This document shows positions 56,839 through 64,000 of a stretch of DNA of 64,000 nt, in pieces. The translations under genes were made by a program, and so were the position numbers. The number at the start of each line of letters is the position of its first letter. The stretch's first letter is position 1. This stretch comes from an uncultured Lachnospiraceae bacterium (GTDB lineage: Bacteria; Bacillota; Clostridia; Lachnospirales; Lachnospiraceae): NCBI GenBank assembly GCA_910588955.1, contig CAJURQ010000003.1:62001-126000 (forward strand). Reading direction: 5' to 3'. A model generated the notes under the pieces. It had not been told where the DNA came from. It saw only the letters and a program-made list of their open reading frames with translations, and did no database searches.

Positions 56839-59736
56839 TTATTTTCCCATCCTTTCCAGAACCTCGGATGCGCCGAGAAAATCGAAATCCTGCGTCAGCT
56901 CCCGCAGTTTGTCTGCAAGCTCGGCTAGGGACTCGCCCTCACGGCTGCATTTCGCAAGCCTGTCAAGCAGCTCCGAAAGTCCCTCGCTTTCAAACCCCGA
57001 CAGCTTTTCCCCAATCTGTGTAAGCAGATCCTGCAGGGAATCTTTATCTTTTGCGTCGGCGGGAGTACCAGCCTCCGTTCCGTCCACGGAAGAATCCGGC
57101 GCCGTGACAGAAGTGTCCGATGATTCAGGCATCCCCGCATCAGAATATTTCGCAGACGGATAGACAAAAGCGTTTTTGTCCAGCGCCGCCAAAAGACGGT
57201 CGTGGTTTTCCATCATCGCCTCATGGTGTTCCAGAATGTATTCGATTCGGTTTTCCTTGCCGGCAAATTCCAGCTCTCTCGCCAATTCTGACAGTGCGCC
57301 CGCACCGATGCTCTTGGCGTTGCCCTTCAGGGCATGGACACAGATCACATAGTTTTTCCAGTCCTGTTCTTCAAAGTAGTGAGAAAGATGATTCCGGCGT
57401 TTCTCACCCTCCGCATGGAAGATGGCGATGATTTCGCGGAAACCCTCCTCATCCCCGCAGTAGGCAAGAGCCTGTTCGATATTCACGCCGGCTCTGTTCA
57501 GGTGGAGCCGCCCTCTGGAGGCGTCACTGGTCACACTCTGGATGTTTGGGCTGTATGCCGCCGCTTCGCCTGCAGTCTGCTGTCCAATAGGATCTGCCGC
57601 CGAAGTCACGGCGGCATTCTCCGATGCCCGCTCCGTATGGACGGTTTCACCTTCCTCGACGGGAATCTGCATCTGGGCGGGAATGTAGCGGCGCAGAATG
57701 CGATCCAGTACGCTCAGCTCGATGGGCTTGGCAATAAAGTCGTTGAAGCCCTCAGAGATAAACATTTCCCGCGCGCCGCCGATGGCGTTTGCAGTGAAGG
57801 CGATAATCGGGAGGGACTGGTAATACAGCCCCGGTTTCTGGCGGATTTTATGGAGTGTCTCGACGCCGTCCATCTCCGGCATCATGTGATCCAGAAAGAC
57901 GCAGTCAAAATTCGACGCGTTCAGCTTTTCCAAAGCCTCCTGACCGCTTCCGGCAAGGGAGACTTTGAGCCGGTAGGGCAGGAGAAGCCTCGCCATCACT
58001 TTCAGGTTCATGGCGTTGTCGTCCACTATCAGTACATTTGCCTGCGGTGCAATAAATTTGTTATGTAAACTAACATACTGCTCCTCGCCGTAGAGGACTT
58101 TCTGACCGTTAAATACCGCGGCGATGGACAGCACCGTAAAAGGCTTATAGATGCGCAGCATATTTCCCGACACCGACAGTTCCTGATCGTAATCCAGAAG
58201 AAGCACCACGTGCCTTTCCTCGCAGAGTTCGTCGAAAAAGCTGCGATCCTCGGTATATTCCTCCCAGCCGATAAAGATGTGGGTGTAAGCCTCACGTTCC
58301 ATCCGGCGTTTCAGCTCGGGGAGGTTCCGGCAGACGCGGAACGGGAAAGCGAACTGGCTTGCAATGTGCTGAATACAGCTTTCATAGCCTTCCCGCACCA
58401 CCGTGTAATCGTATTTGTCCAGATTGATATAACATGCGGCGTAGAGATTGTTTTTGTCCCGGATGGACACTATGGGCGTCTCGTCCAGCACTTTCTGGGG
58501 AATCGTGAACTGAAATTCGCTGCCGCTGCCGGGCTCGCTCTCCACTGTCATAAAGCCGCCCATGCTGTTTACCAGCGCCTGCGTGATGGCAAGCCCCAGC
58601 CCTACACCGCCGGCTTCCCGGTTTCTCTTGGAATTGACCTGACTAAAGCTTGTGAAAATTTTCTCCATGTCGGCGCGCTCGATGCCAATGCCGGAATCCC
58701 GGACGCTGACATGCAGATTGACGCCGTACTCCTCTTTCCGGCTCGTGATGCGCAGGATCACGCCGCCCTCCTTCGTGAATTTAAACGCGTTTCCGAGCAG
58801 GTTCATGACAATGCGGCGGAATTTCTGTTCGTCGCCGAGAAGGTTGCTTGGCAGGTCGGCGTCACAGTCCACGATCAGCTCCAGATGCCTGCCGTTATCA
58901 ATGGTCATCGCCATGTTGATGATGTCGGTGATGGTGGAGGTGATATTGTAGCTCTCCTCCGCAAGTGTGAGCTTACCCGTTTCAAGTTCCGAGAAGTCCA
59001 GAATATTGCTGACTGTGGAGAGGAGGTTCCTTCCGGCAGTCTGGATATCCACCACGTCACGCCGCACATCCAGAGGCAGGTCTTCCTGCAGGATCGCCTC
59101 GCTCATGCCGCAGACCGCATTGATGGGCGTGCGGATCTCGTGGGAGACATTGACGAGAAAGTCATCCTTGCTGCGCTCTGCAATTTCCAGTTCCCGGATT
59201 TTTTCGATCAGAAGCTCGCTTGCCTCCCGCCTGTTTTTCTGGATAATCAGGATGACTGCGGAAACCATGTAGACGGAGAGAAACTGGACACTGAGCCGCA
59301 GTGCGCTTCGGGGACCGGTGATGGCGATGGTTTTCGCTACGAAACCGTGATATAAGAAGAGGAAAAAGGGGACGACAAGCCCGGGGTAGAGAATCTGCTG
59401 GGTATTGAATATACTGAGCAGAACGATAACGCCCGCCATAGTGACCAGCATGGCGGAGAAACTGTCCGTAAACAGGGCATAGAGAATAAACTCAGCCCAG
59501 CATGCGATACAGATAAAATTGGCACGGCGGGGATGGTCCCAGTATTCCCGGAAGTAGATAAACCAACCGAAAACCGTCGGGAGAAAAAGAAGTTCTCTGA
59601 TATAGATGCTCCAGCCGGAGAGCACTCCGGTGACAAAGGATGCCGCCGTGTACAGACTTAGGATAATGAGCACAATGCGCTCCAACCTTCTCTCGGTTCG
59701 CTCCGTTTTTAACTGTATATTGTCCAAGGCAGTCAA
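56839..59736 (-). CDS. Hybrid sensor histidine kinase with receiver and HPt domains
   Basis: 965 aa. Membrane helices (about residues 20-165), HisKA with FLVNVSHEIRTPINAVCGMS (His about 202), HATPase (LLGNAFKFTKEGGVI; GGVGLGLAITQALVNSMGGF), a degenerate receiver-like stretch (about 430-560, VVLLLDYDQELSVSGNML), a true receiver with VLIVDDNAMNLKVMARLL and Asp in CVFLDHMMPEMDG (about 620), and an HPt domain (about 770-860) with His in VCVHALKGNAKSIGAG. So it carries a whole His-Asp-His phosphorelay. It overlaps the HD-GYP gene upstream by 4 bp and is 3 bp from the kinase-DegV gene downstream. Confidence 0.93.
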   Translation of the reverse strand: MTALDNIQLKTERTERRLERIVLIILSLYTAASFVTGVLSGWSIYIRELLFLPTVFGWFIYFREYWDHPRRANFICIACWAEFILYALFTDSFSAMLVTMAGVIVLLSIFNTQQILYPGLVVPFFLFLYHGFVAKTIAITGPRSALRLSVQFLSVYMVSAVILIIQKNRREASELLIEKIRELEIAERSKDDFLVNVSHEIRTPINAVCGMSEAILQEDLPLDVRRDVVDIQTAGRNLLSTVSNILDFSELETGKLTLAEESYNITSTITDIINMAMTIDNGRHLELIVDCDADLPSNLLGDEQKFRRIVMNLLGNAFKFTKEGGVILRITSRKEEYGVNLHVSVRDSGIGIERADMEKIFTSFSQVNSKRNREAGGVGLGLAITQALVNSMGGFMTVESEPGSGSEFQFTIPQKVLDETPIVSIRDKNNLYAACYINLDKYDYTVVREGYESCIQHIASQFAFPFRVCRNLPELKRRMEREAYTHIFIGWEEYTEDRSFFDELCEERHVVLLLDYDQELSVSGNMLRIYKPFTVLSIAAVFNGQKVLYGEEQYVSLHNKFIAPQANVLIVDDNAMNLKVMARLLLPYRLKVSLAGSGQEALEKLNASNFDCVFLDHMMPEMDGVETLHKIRQKPGLYYQSLPIIAFTANAIGGAREMFISEGFNDFIAKPIELSVLDRILRRYIPAQMQIPVEEGETVHTERASENAAVTSAADPIGQQTAGEAAAYSPNIQSVTSDASRGRLHLNRAGVNIEQALAYCGDEEGFREIIAIFHAEGEKRRNHLSHYFEEQDWKNYVICVHALKGNAKSIGAGALSELARELEFAGKENRIEYILEHHEAMMENHDRLLAALDKNAFVYPSAKYSDAGMPESSDTSVTAPDSSVDGTEAGTPADAKDKDSLQDLLTQIGEKLSGFESEGLSELLDRLAKCSREGESLAELADKLRELTQDFDFLGASEVLERMGK

Positions 59737-60803
59737 CGCTCCTTCTCTAAAATCTCCTTCAGCTTCGGCAGCATATCCATAAACACGTCCAGAATCACAG
59801 GGTCGAACTGGGTGCCCCGCCCCTCCGACATGATCTGCATGATCCGCTCAATGGGGCGGACGGGCGGCTTGTAACACCGCTCCTCGTAGAGTGCGTCGAA
59901 CACGTCTGCGACTGCCATGATCCGCGCTGAGAGCGGGATATTGGTTCCGGTGATCCCGGTCGGATAGCCTGTGCCGTCCCATCTCTCGTGGTGGTAAAGG
60001 GCGATATCCTCCACCAGCCGCACATAGTGCTCATCCTCAATATCGCCGATGATAGTCTGGATGATTTTGCGGCTGTGGGTCGTGTGCAGTTTCATGGTCT
60101 CAAATTCTTCCGGGGTCAGCTTGCCAGGCTTTTGCAAAATGGCGTCGGGAATCTTGATCTTTCCCACATCGTGCAGGGGCGCCGCCTTGCAGAGATCCTC
60201 GATATAAGCCGGGGTGAGCTCTTCCGTGAATAGCCCTCTCGCAAGCAGCTCGTCAGCGATCATTCTGACGTAGTTCTGCGTGTTTTTAACATGCTTTCCG
60301 GTGCTGCCGTCCCGGCTCTCGATCAGATTTGCCATGCCGATAATCACGGACTCCTGAATCCGTCCGAGGCGCATTGTGCCCTCCATGATTTTCTGCGCCT
60401 GATCGTTTACCATATTTTCCAGATTGTGACGGTACTGGTCAAGCTCAATCGTCTTGCTGACGCGGCTTAAGAGGATGTCCGGCACGAAGGGTTTCGTCAC
60501 GAAGTCCATAGCGCCCATCTGAAAACATTTGATCTCTGTCTCGGCAAGAGAGTCCGCCGTCAGAAAAATCACGGGAATCGTCTGGGTATGTATGTCGGAT
60601 CGGAGCCTGTCCATCATCTCGAAACCGTTCATTTCCGGCATGTTGATATCCAGAAGGATCAGGTCGGGGCGGTGGGATTCCAGATATTTGAGAGCCGCCG
60701 TTCCGGAATTGGACGCGGCTATGCGGTACTGCGATCCGAGAATCCGCTGTGCCAGTGACAGGTTGGTTTTGTCATCATCTACCACAAGAATCACATTTTT
60801 CAT
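59733..60803 (-). CDS. Response regulator with HD-GYP cyclic-di-GMP phosphodiesterase domain
   Basis: 356 aa. Receiver (residues 1-120) with VVDDDKTN, Asp in LILLDINMPEMNG (about 54) and Lys in AMDFVTKPFVP; then HD-GYP domain (about 150-350) with the HD in PLHDVGKIKIPDAILQKPGK, HTTHSRKIIQ and the GYP-bearing HHERWDGTGYPTGI. Such proteins hydrolyse cyclic di-GMP when phosphorylated. It is the first gene of the operon (minus strand), so the two kinases downstream are its likely phosphodonors. About 235 bp of AT-rich divergent DNA separates it from the helicase gene. Confidence 0.95.
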   Translation of the reverse strand: MKNVILVVDDDKTNLSLAQRILGSQYRIAASNSGTAALKYLESHRPDLILLDINMPEMNGFEMMDRLRSDIHTQTIPVIFLTADSLAETEIKCFQMGAMDFVTKPFVPDILLSRVSKTIELDQYRHNLENMVNDQAQKIMEGTMRLGRIQESVIIGMANLIESRDGSTGKHVKNTQNYVRMIADELLARGLFTEELTPAYIEDLCKAAPLHDVGKIKIPDAILQKPGKLTPEEFETMKLHTTHSRKIIQTIIGDIEDEHYVRLVEDIALYHHERWDGTGYPTGITGTNIPLSARIMAVADVFDALYEERCYKPPVRPIERIMQIMSEGRGTQFDPVILDVFMDMLPKLKEILEKER

Positions 60804-61039
60804 TCGGAATACTCCCCTTTACAAAAATGAATCAAAAATGACCGAATTTTTTCCTTTAATTGTAAAACAATCCCGGTATAAAATCAAGGAACCGAAAATG
60901 TGAAAAAATTTAGTAACTAGGAAGCCGAAGGCTGAATAGTTACGGAAGATTTTAACAGGGGGAAGGGTTTGCCTAACGGAAGGAATCTATGGTATGATAA
61001 AAAATAGAAACTATATATACCAACAGATACAGAGGAAAC

Positions 61040-63037
61040 ATGGAAACAGAACGTAAGAGTAAGATACAGGAAGAGAAGACGGCGGAAAAGAGAGCGCGGC
61101 AGACGGGAGAGCAGGACGGGATTCCAAAGAAGCTCTGGGCGGTCTACGAGAAGGCTTTTTTTTCATTTGCGGCGGAGGAGAACCGCAGATTTACGAGAAG
61201 TACGGAAAAGCAGCTGGGGCAGCTGGAGAGGCGGATTCTTCGCAAGAAAAAACAGGAGAACCACCAGATACTGGCGGATATGAAGGACCTGCACAAGAAG
61301 GTGGCGCAGGTAGGCTACACGGTGGTGCTCCGGGACAACAGATGGATGAAGAAATACCGCCGGGTAGTGCGCCTTCTGGCAAAACTGGATATGAATTTCT
61401 TAAAGAGGATGGCGTCCGGCGCTGTGCCCGAGGATATCGCCGGAATGGAGAGGACGGCGCAGCTTTTGCGGATGAAGTCTCTCTATGAAATTTATAAAGA
61501 CGAGTACATGCAGTATCTGGTCGGGCAGCGGATCGAGGAACTGATGGAGGCGGAGCCGGAGAGACAGTACCCGGAGGCGCGCGCCATGAAGCGGCATTTT
61601 ATCCTACATATCGGTCCCACCAACAGCGGCAAGACCTACGAGGCGCTGCAGCGGCTCAAGCAGGCTTACCACGGCATTTATCTGGGACCTTTGCGCCTGC
61701 TGGCTCTGGAAGTTTATGATCGCATGATGACGGACGGCATCCCCTGTAATATGATCACAGGGGAGGAAACCATACGCACACCGGGCAGCTTCGTGCAGGC
61801 GTCCACGGTGGAGATTCTGGATATCAGGGAAACTTATGACATTGCCGTCATAGACGAGGCGCAGATGATGTCGGATGAAAATAGGGGCAGCTACTGGACG
61901 AGAGCGATTCTGGGCATCCGCGCCGAGGAGGTTCACGTGTGCTGTTCCGGCACGGCGGAGAAGCTGCTTACCGGGATGCTTGTGCGCTGCGGCGACGAGT
62001 ACGAGATAGTCCGCCACGAGCGGAACACGAAGCTCACGTTTATCCCCGAACGCTTTGATATGTCGAAGGATGTGGAGCCGGGGGACGCGCTCATCGCCTT
62101 CTCAAAGAAAAATGTGTTGGCAATCGCGGCGTCGTTAGAAGGGCGGGGCATCCGTGCCAGCGTGATCTACGGAAATCTGCCGCCCCAGACGAGGCAGGAG
62201 CAGGTGCGTCTGTTTACCGAAGGAGTCAATCAGGTGGTTGTGGCGACGGACGCTATCGGCATGGGAATTAACCTGCCGATCCGCAGGGTGGTCTTCATGA
62301 ACACGACCAAGTTCGACGGTGTCGGGAAGCGCAGGCTTTTGGCTGAGGAAATCAGACAGATCGCGGGCCGTGCCGGGCGGTACGGTTTTTACGACACGGG
62401 ATATGTACAGTCGGCGATGGAGCCGGAATATGTCGGGAAAAAGCTGGCGGAACCGCTCTATCCGCTGCGGCGGGCGCGTGTCGGCTTCCCGGAAATCCTT
62501 CTCGATATCGACATCGAGCTGGACGAAATCATAGAGGCGTGGGAAAAGACGGGCAATCCGCCCATGTACGATAAAATTTCCATGAAAGAGAGCGTGGATA
62601 AATACAGATATCTGCGTGATTACCGAAAGAGAATCACTTATATGGACGACAGGAAACTGGTGCTTTCCCTGATTACCTGCCCCTTTGACGTGAAGGACAG
62701 AGAAGTGCTCAGGCTCTGGCTGCGCTACTGCGAGAACCCGGAGAAACAGCAGAACTGCCCGATGCTGCCGAAGGATTTTTCGCTGGAGGGACTGGAGTCC
62801 TACTACAAACAGCTCGACCTCTATACCCAGTTTGCCGCCAGAATGGACTGGGTGGTGGACAAGGAGGAGGTCTCCGCGAACAGGGAGTGGGCGCAGCATG
62901 AGATCGGGGAACTGTTGAAGGATGACAAGGGACAGTTTGAGCGGAGATGCCGTATCTGCGGCAGACCGCTTGCGTGGAACGCCATTTCTCCGGTCTGCGA
63001 CCGCTGCTACCGGAGGATGGAGAGGGAGCAGCTATGA
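61040..63037 (+). CDS. SUV3-like DExH RNA helicase
   Basis: 665 aa. After a basic, helical N-terminus (about 180 residues) come the helicase motifs: P-loop LHIGPTNSGKTYEALQRL (about residues 194-211), motif II VIDEAQMMSD, motif III CCSGTAE, motif V VVVATDAIGMGINLPIRRVV and motif VI EEIRQIAGRAGRYG (about 435-448). The GPTNSGKTY and Q-x-x-GRAGR signature match the SUV3 family, known as the mitochondrial degradosome helicase. A C-terminal Cys4 zinc ribbon (CRICGRPLAWNAISPVCDRC) ends the protein. The phosphopantetheinyl transferase gene overlaps its stop by 4 bp. Confidence 0.88.
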   Translation: METERKSKIQEEKTAEKRARQTGEQDGIPKKLWAVYEKAFFSFAAEENRRFTRSTEKQLGQLERRILRKKKQENHQILADMKDLHKKVAQVGYTVVLRDNRWMKKYRRVVRLLAKLDMNFLKRMASGAVPEDIAGMERTAQLLRMKSLYEIYKDEYMQYLVGQRIEELMEAEPERQYPEARAMKRHFILHIGPTNSGKTYEALQRLKQAYHGIYLGPLRLLALEVYDRMMTDGIPCNMITGEETIRTPGSFVQASTVEILDIRETYDIAVIDEAQMMSDENRGSYWTRAILGIRAEEVHVCCSGTAEKLLTGMLVRCGDEYEIVRHERNTKLTFIPERFDMSKDVEPGDALIAFSKKNVLAIAASLEGRGIRASVIYGNLPPQTRQEQVRLFTEGVNQVVVATDAIGMGINLPIRRVVFMNTTKFDGVGKRRLLAEEIRQIAGRAGRYGFYDTGYVQSAMEPEYVGKKLAEPLYPLRRARVGFPEILLDIDIELDEIIEAWEKTGNPPMYDKISMKESVDKYRYLRDYRKRITYMDDRKLVLSLITCPFDVKDREVLRLWLRYCENPEKQQNCPMLPKDFSLEGLESYYKQLDLYTQFAARMDWVVDKEEVSANREWAQHEIGELLKDDKGQFERRCRICGRPLAWNAISPVCDRCYRRMEREQL

Positions 63038-63708
63038 TTTGCACTTATTACGCGGATGTGAGATGTCTTGACAACGAGACTCTGTTCCAGGAAAAGTTAA
63101 AACTTCTCTCCCCGTACAGACAGCAGAAGATAGCGATCCTGCGGCATGGGAGGGATAAGAACAGGAGCCTTGCGGCGGGACTGCTTTTGGACCACGCGCT
63201 GGCGGCGTACGGCTTGCAGGAAAGAGGTGTGGAGTACGAGATCGGAGAGTGGGGAAAGCCCACTTTGAAATATCATTCCGAAATCTGCTTTTCGCTCTCC
63301 CATTCCGGAGACTGTGCCATCTGTACCGTTGGGGACAGACCGCTTGGAAACGATATCGAGCGCATAAAGGAAGGGCGGCTCAAGGTGGCGGACCGCTTTT
63401 TCGCGAAGGAGGAGCTCGCATGGCTTTACGAGGCGGAGGGGGAGGAGGAACAGATGCTGCGGATGTTCCGTCTCTGGACCATGAAGGAGAGTTTTTTGAA
63501 GGCGATCGGCAGGGGCATGTCTTTGTCTCTGCAGGATTTTGTGATACATATGGACGAGGAATCGGGGCGTGCCAGAGTGCGGCACAGTGTGGACGCAAAG
63601 TATTACCACATGCGTGAGTACCGGGAGATCGGGGGGTACTGCACGGCGGTCTGCGTGCAGGAGAGCGCGGACATTGCCTACAGCATGATACCGGTGGAAT
63701 TATTTTAG
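63034..63708 (+). CDS. 4'-phosphopantetheinyl transferase (Sfp/Gsp type)
   Basis: 224 aa. Moves the phosphopantetheine arm of CoA to a carrier-protein serine. ATG at 63034 overlaps the helicase TGA and has GGGAGC upstream. Seen: NRSLAAGLLLDHAL, the substrate-side KPTLKYHSEICFSLSHSGDC, the Mg-binding GNDIERI (Asp and Glu, about residues 108-114) and WTMKESFLKAIGRGM (about 150-164), where the WxxKES motif is complete. The Sfp type serves secondary-metabolite or fatty-acid carriers; no such synthase is in view. Confidence 0.93.
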   Translation: MICTYYADVRCLDNETLFQEKLKLLSPYRQQKIAILRHGRDKNRSLAAGLLLDHALAAYGLQERGVEYEIGEWGKPTLKYHSEICFSLSHSGDCAICTVGDRPLGNDIERIKEGRLKVADRFFAKEELAWLYEAEGEEEQMLRMFRLWTMKESFLKAIGRGMSLSLQDFVIHMDEESGRARVRHSVDAKYYHMREYREIGGYCTAVCVQESADIAYSMIPVELF

Positions 63709-63734
63709 CTATTTTGGAGAAAGGGGACGGCGGC

Positions 63735-64000
63735 ATGCGCGGAAAAAAGAAAATACGGATCGCGGCTGCGGTCGCTGCGGCTCTTTTCGCGGTCTATACC
63801 GTATTTGTCTATTTTCTCGTGAGCGCATGTCTCGTTCCCTCCTTTATGGATAAGCTGGATGCCTTTGAGGATATCACGAGAAAATGTTACAGCGAGCAGG
63901 TGCAGACGGCGGATATCAAGGAAAACAGGACCCAACTTCTCTCCGAGACAGAAGAGTGGCTGGAGAAGGCGGAGCGCAGGAAGGTACAGGTGCGGACGGC
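63735..64000 (+). CDS. Membrane-anchored protein, likely alpha/beta hydrolase (3' end outside window)
   Basis: Frame open from the ATG at 63735 (AAAGGGG upstream) to the right edge, 88 residues visible. A basic start (RGKKKIRIAAAVAAALFAVY) and one membrane helix to about residue 37, then a polar helix-rich stretch (KLDAFEDITRKCYSEQVQTA; EEWLEKAERRKVQVRTA). The pattern of an N-terminal helix followed by this linker is typical of Lachnospiraceae alpha/beta hydrolases, but no catalytic motif is within view. Lies 26 bp after the transferase gene, probably the same operon. Confidence 0.6.
   Translation, partial: MRGKKKIRIAAAVAAALFAVYTVFVYFLVSACLVPSFMDKLDAFEDITRKCYSEQVQTADIKENRTQLLSETEEWLEKAERRKVQVRT

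Noticed and set aside
58210..59355. Plus-strand frame of 381 codons opposite the kinase-HPt gene
   Set aside because: Shadow of the well-supported minus-strand kinase; composition and lack of motifs speak against coding.

Overview
The window looks like the chromosome of an endospore-forming Clostridia, most likely a Lachnospiraceae-type gut anaerobe. The evidence is gene content and order: spoIIAB-sigF and spoVA sporulation genes, a ClpC paired with a GntR repressor, a TetM-like GTPase fused to a YacP/NYN domain, DUF512, DUF3842 and DUF6142 proteins, strong Shine-Dalgarno sites and mostly GC-rich coding. Family assignments come from recognising motifs by eye; no database search was run.

Layout. 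(1) 0-1.2 kb: end of the spoIIA operon. (2) 1.2-6.9 kb: an AT-richer accessory island with an AAA-ATPase/nuclease, an XRE regulator, a membrane-anchored protein, two decayed surface-protein remnants and a serine hydrolase. (3) 6.9-26.7 kb: housekeeping block with pyrE, two small membrane proteins, an M29 aminopeptidase, purE-purM-purN-purD, a zinc-ribbon protein, an SH3 protein, gntR-clpC, radA, a LytR-CpsA-Psr protein, a heterodimeric ABC exporter and a lipoprotein. (4) 26.8-31.7 kb: tRNA-Trp, an unknown gene, a heavily decayed trehalose PTS locus (treR, EIIBCA, treA and a HAD fragment, all broken), then an AT-rich type III toxin-antitoxin locus (ToxIN-like). (5) 31.7-43.5 kb: GH42 beta-galactosidase, DUF3842, spoVAA-AB-AC, a MerR regulator, a biotin cluster bioY-bioD-bioA-bioB with a BirA operator, small proteins and the DUF512 radical-SAM protein. 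(6) 43.5-64 kb: GNAT, chemotaxis receptor, EF-G-like/NYN fusion, a two-component system with an S41 peptidase lipoprotein, an orphan DinJ antitoxin beside a toxin stump, a three-gene phosphorelay/HD-GYP operon on the minus strand that includes a hybrid kinase fused to a DegV domain, a SUV3-like helicase, a phosphopantetheinyl transferase and a partial hydrolase.

The most noteworthy signals are: the type III toxin-antitoxin locus at 30.74-31.45 kb, whose RNA antitoxin appears to carry one repeat; two ~195-nt elements (19551-19745 and 38686-38877) with a nearly identical 96-nt core and outer stems that differ but stay paired, each sitting directly upstream of a gene; a branched structured element at 22324-22481 with a probable shrunken relative at 10465; the kinase-receiver-DegV fusion; and a palindrome TGAC-N7-GTCA found 16 times by eye where about one is expected by chance.
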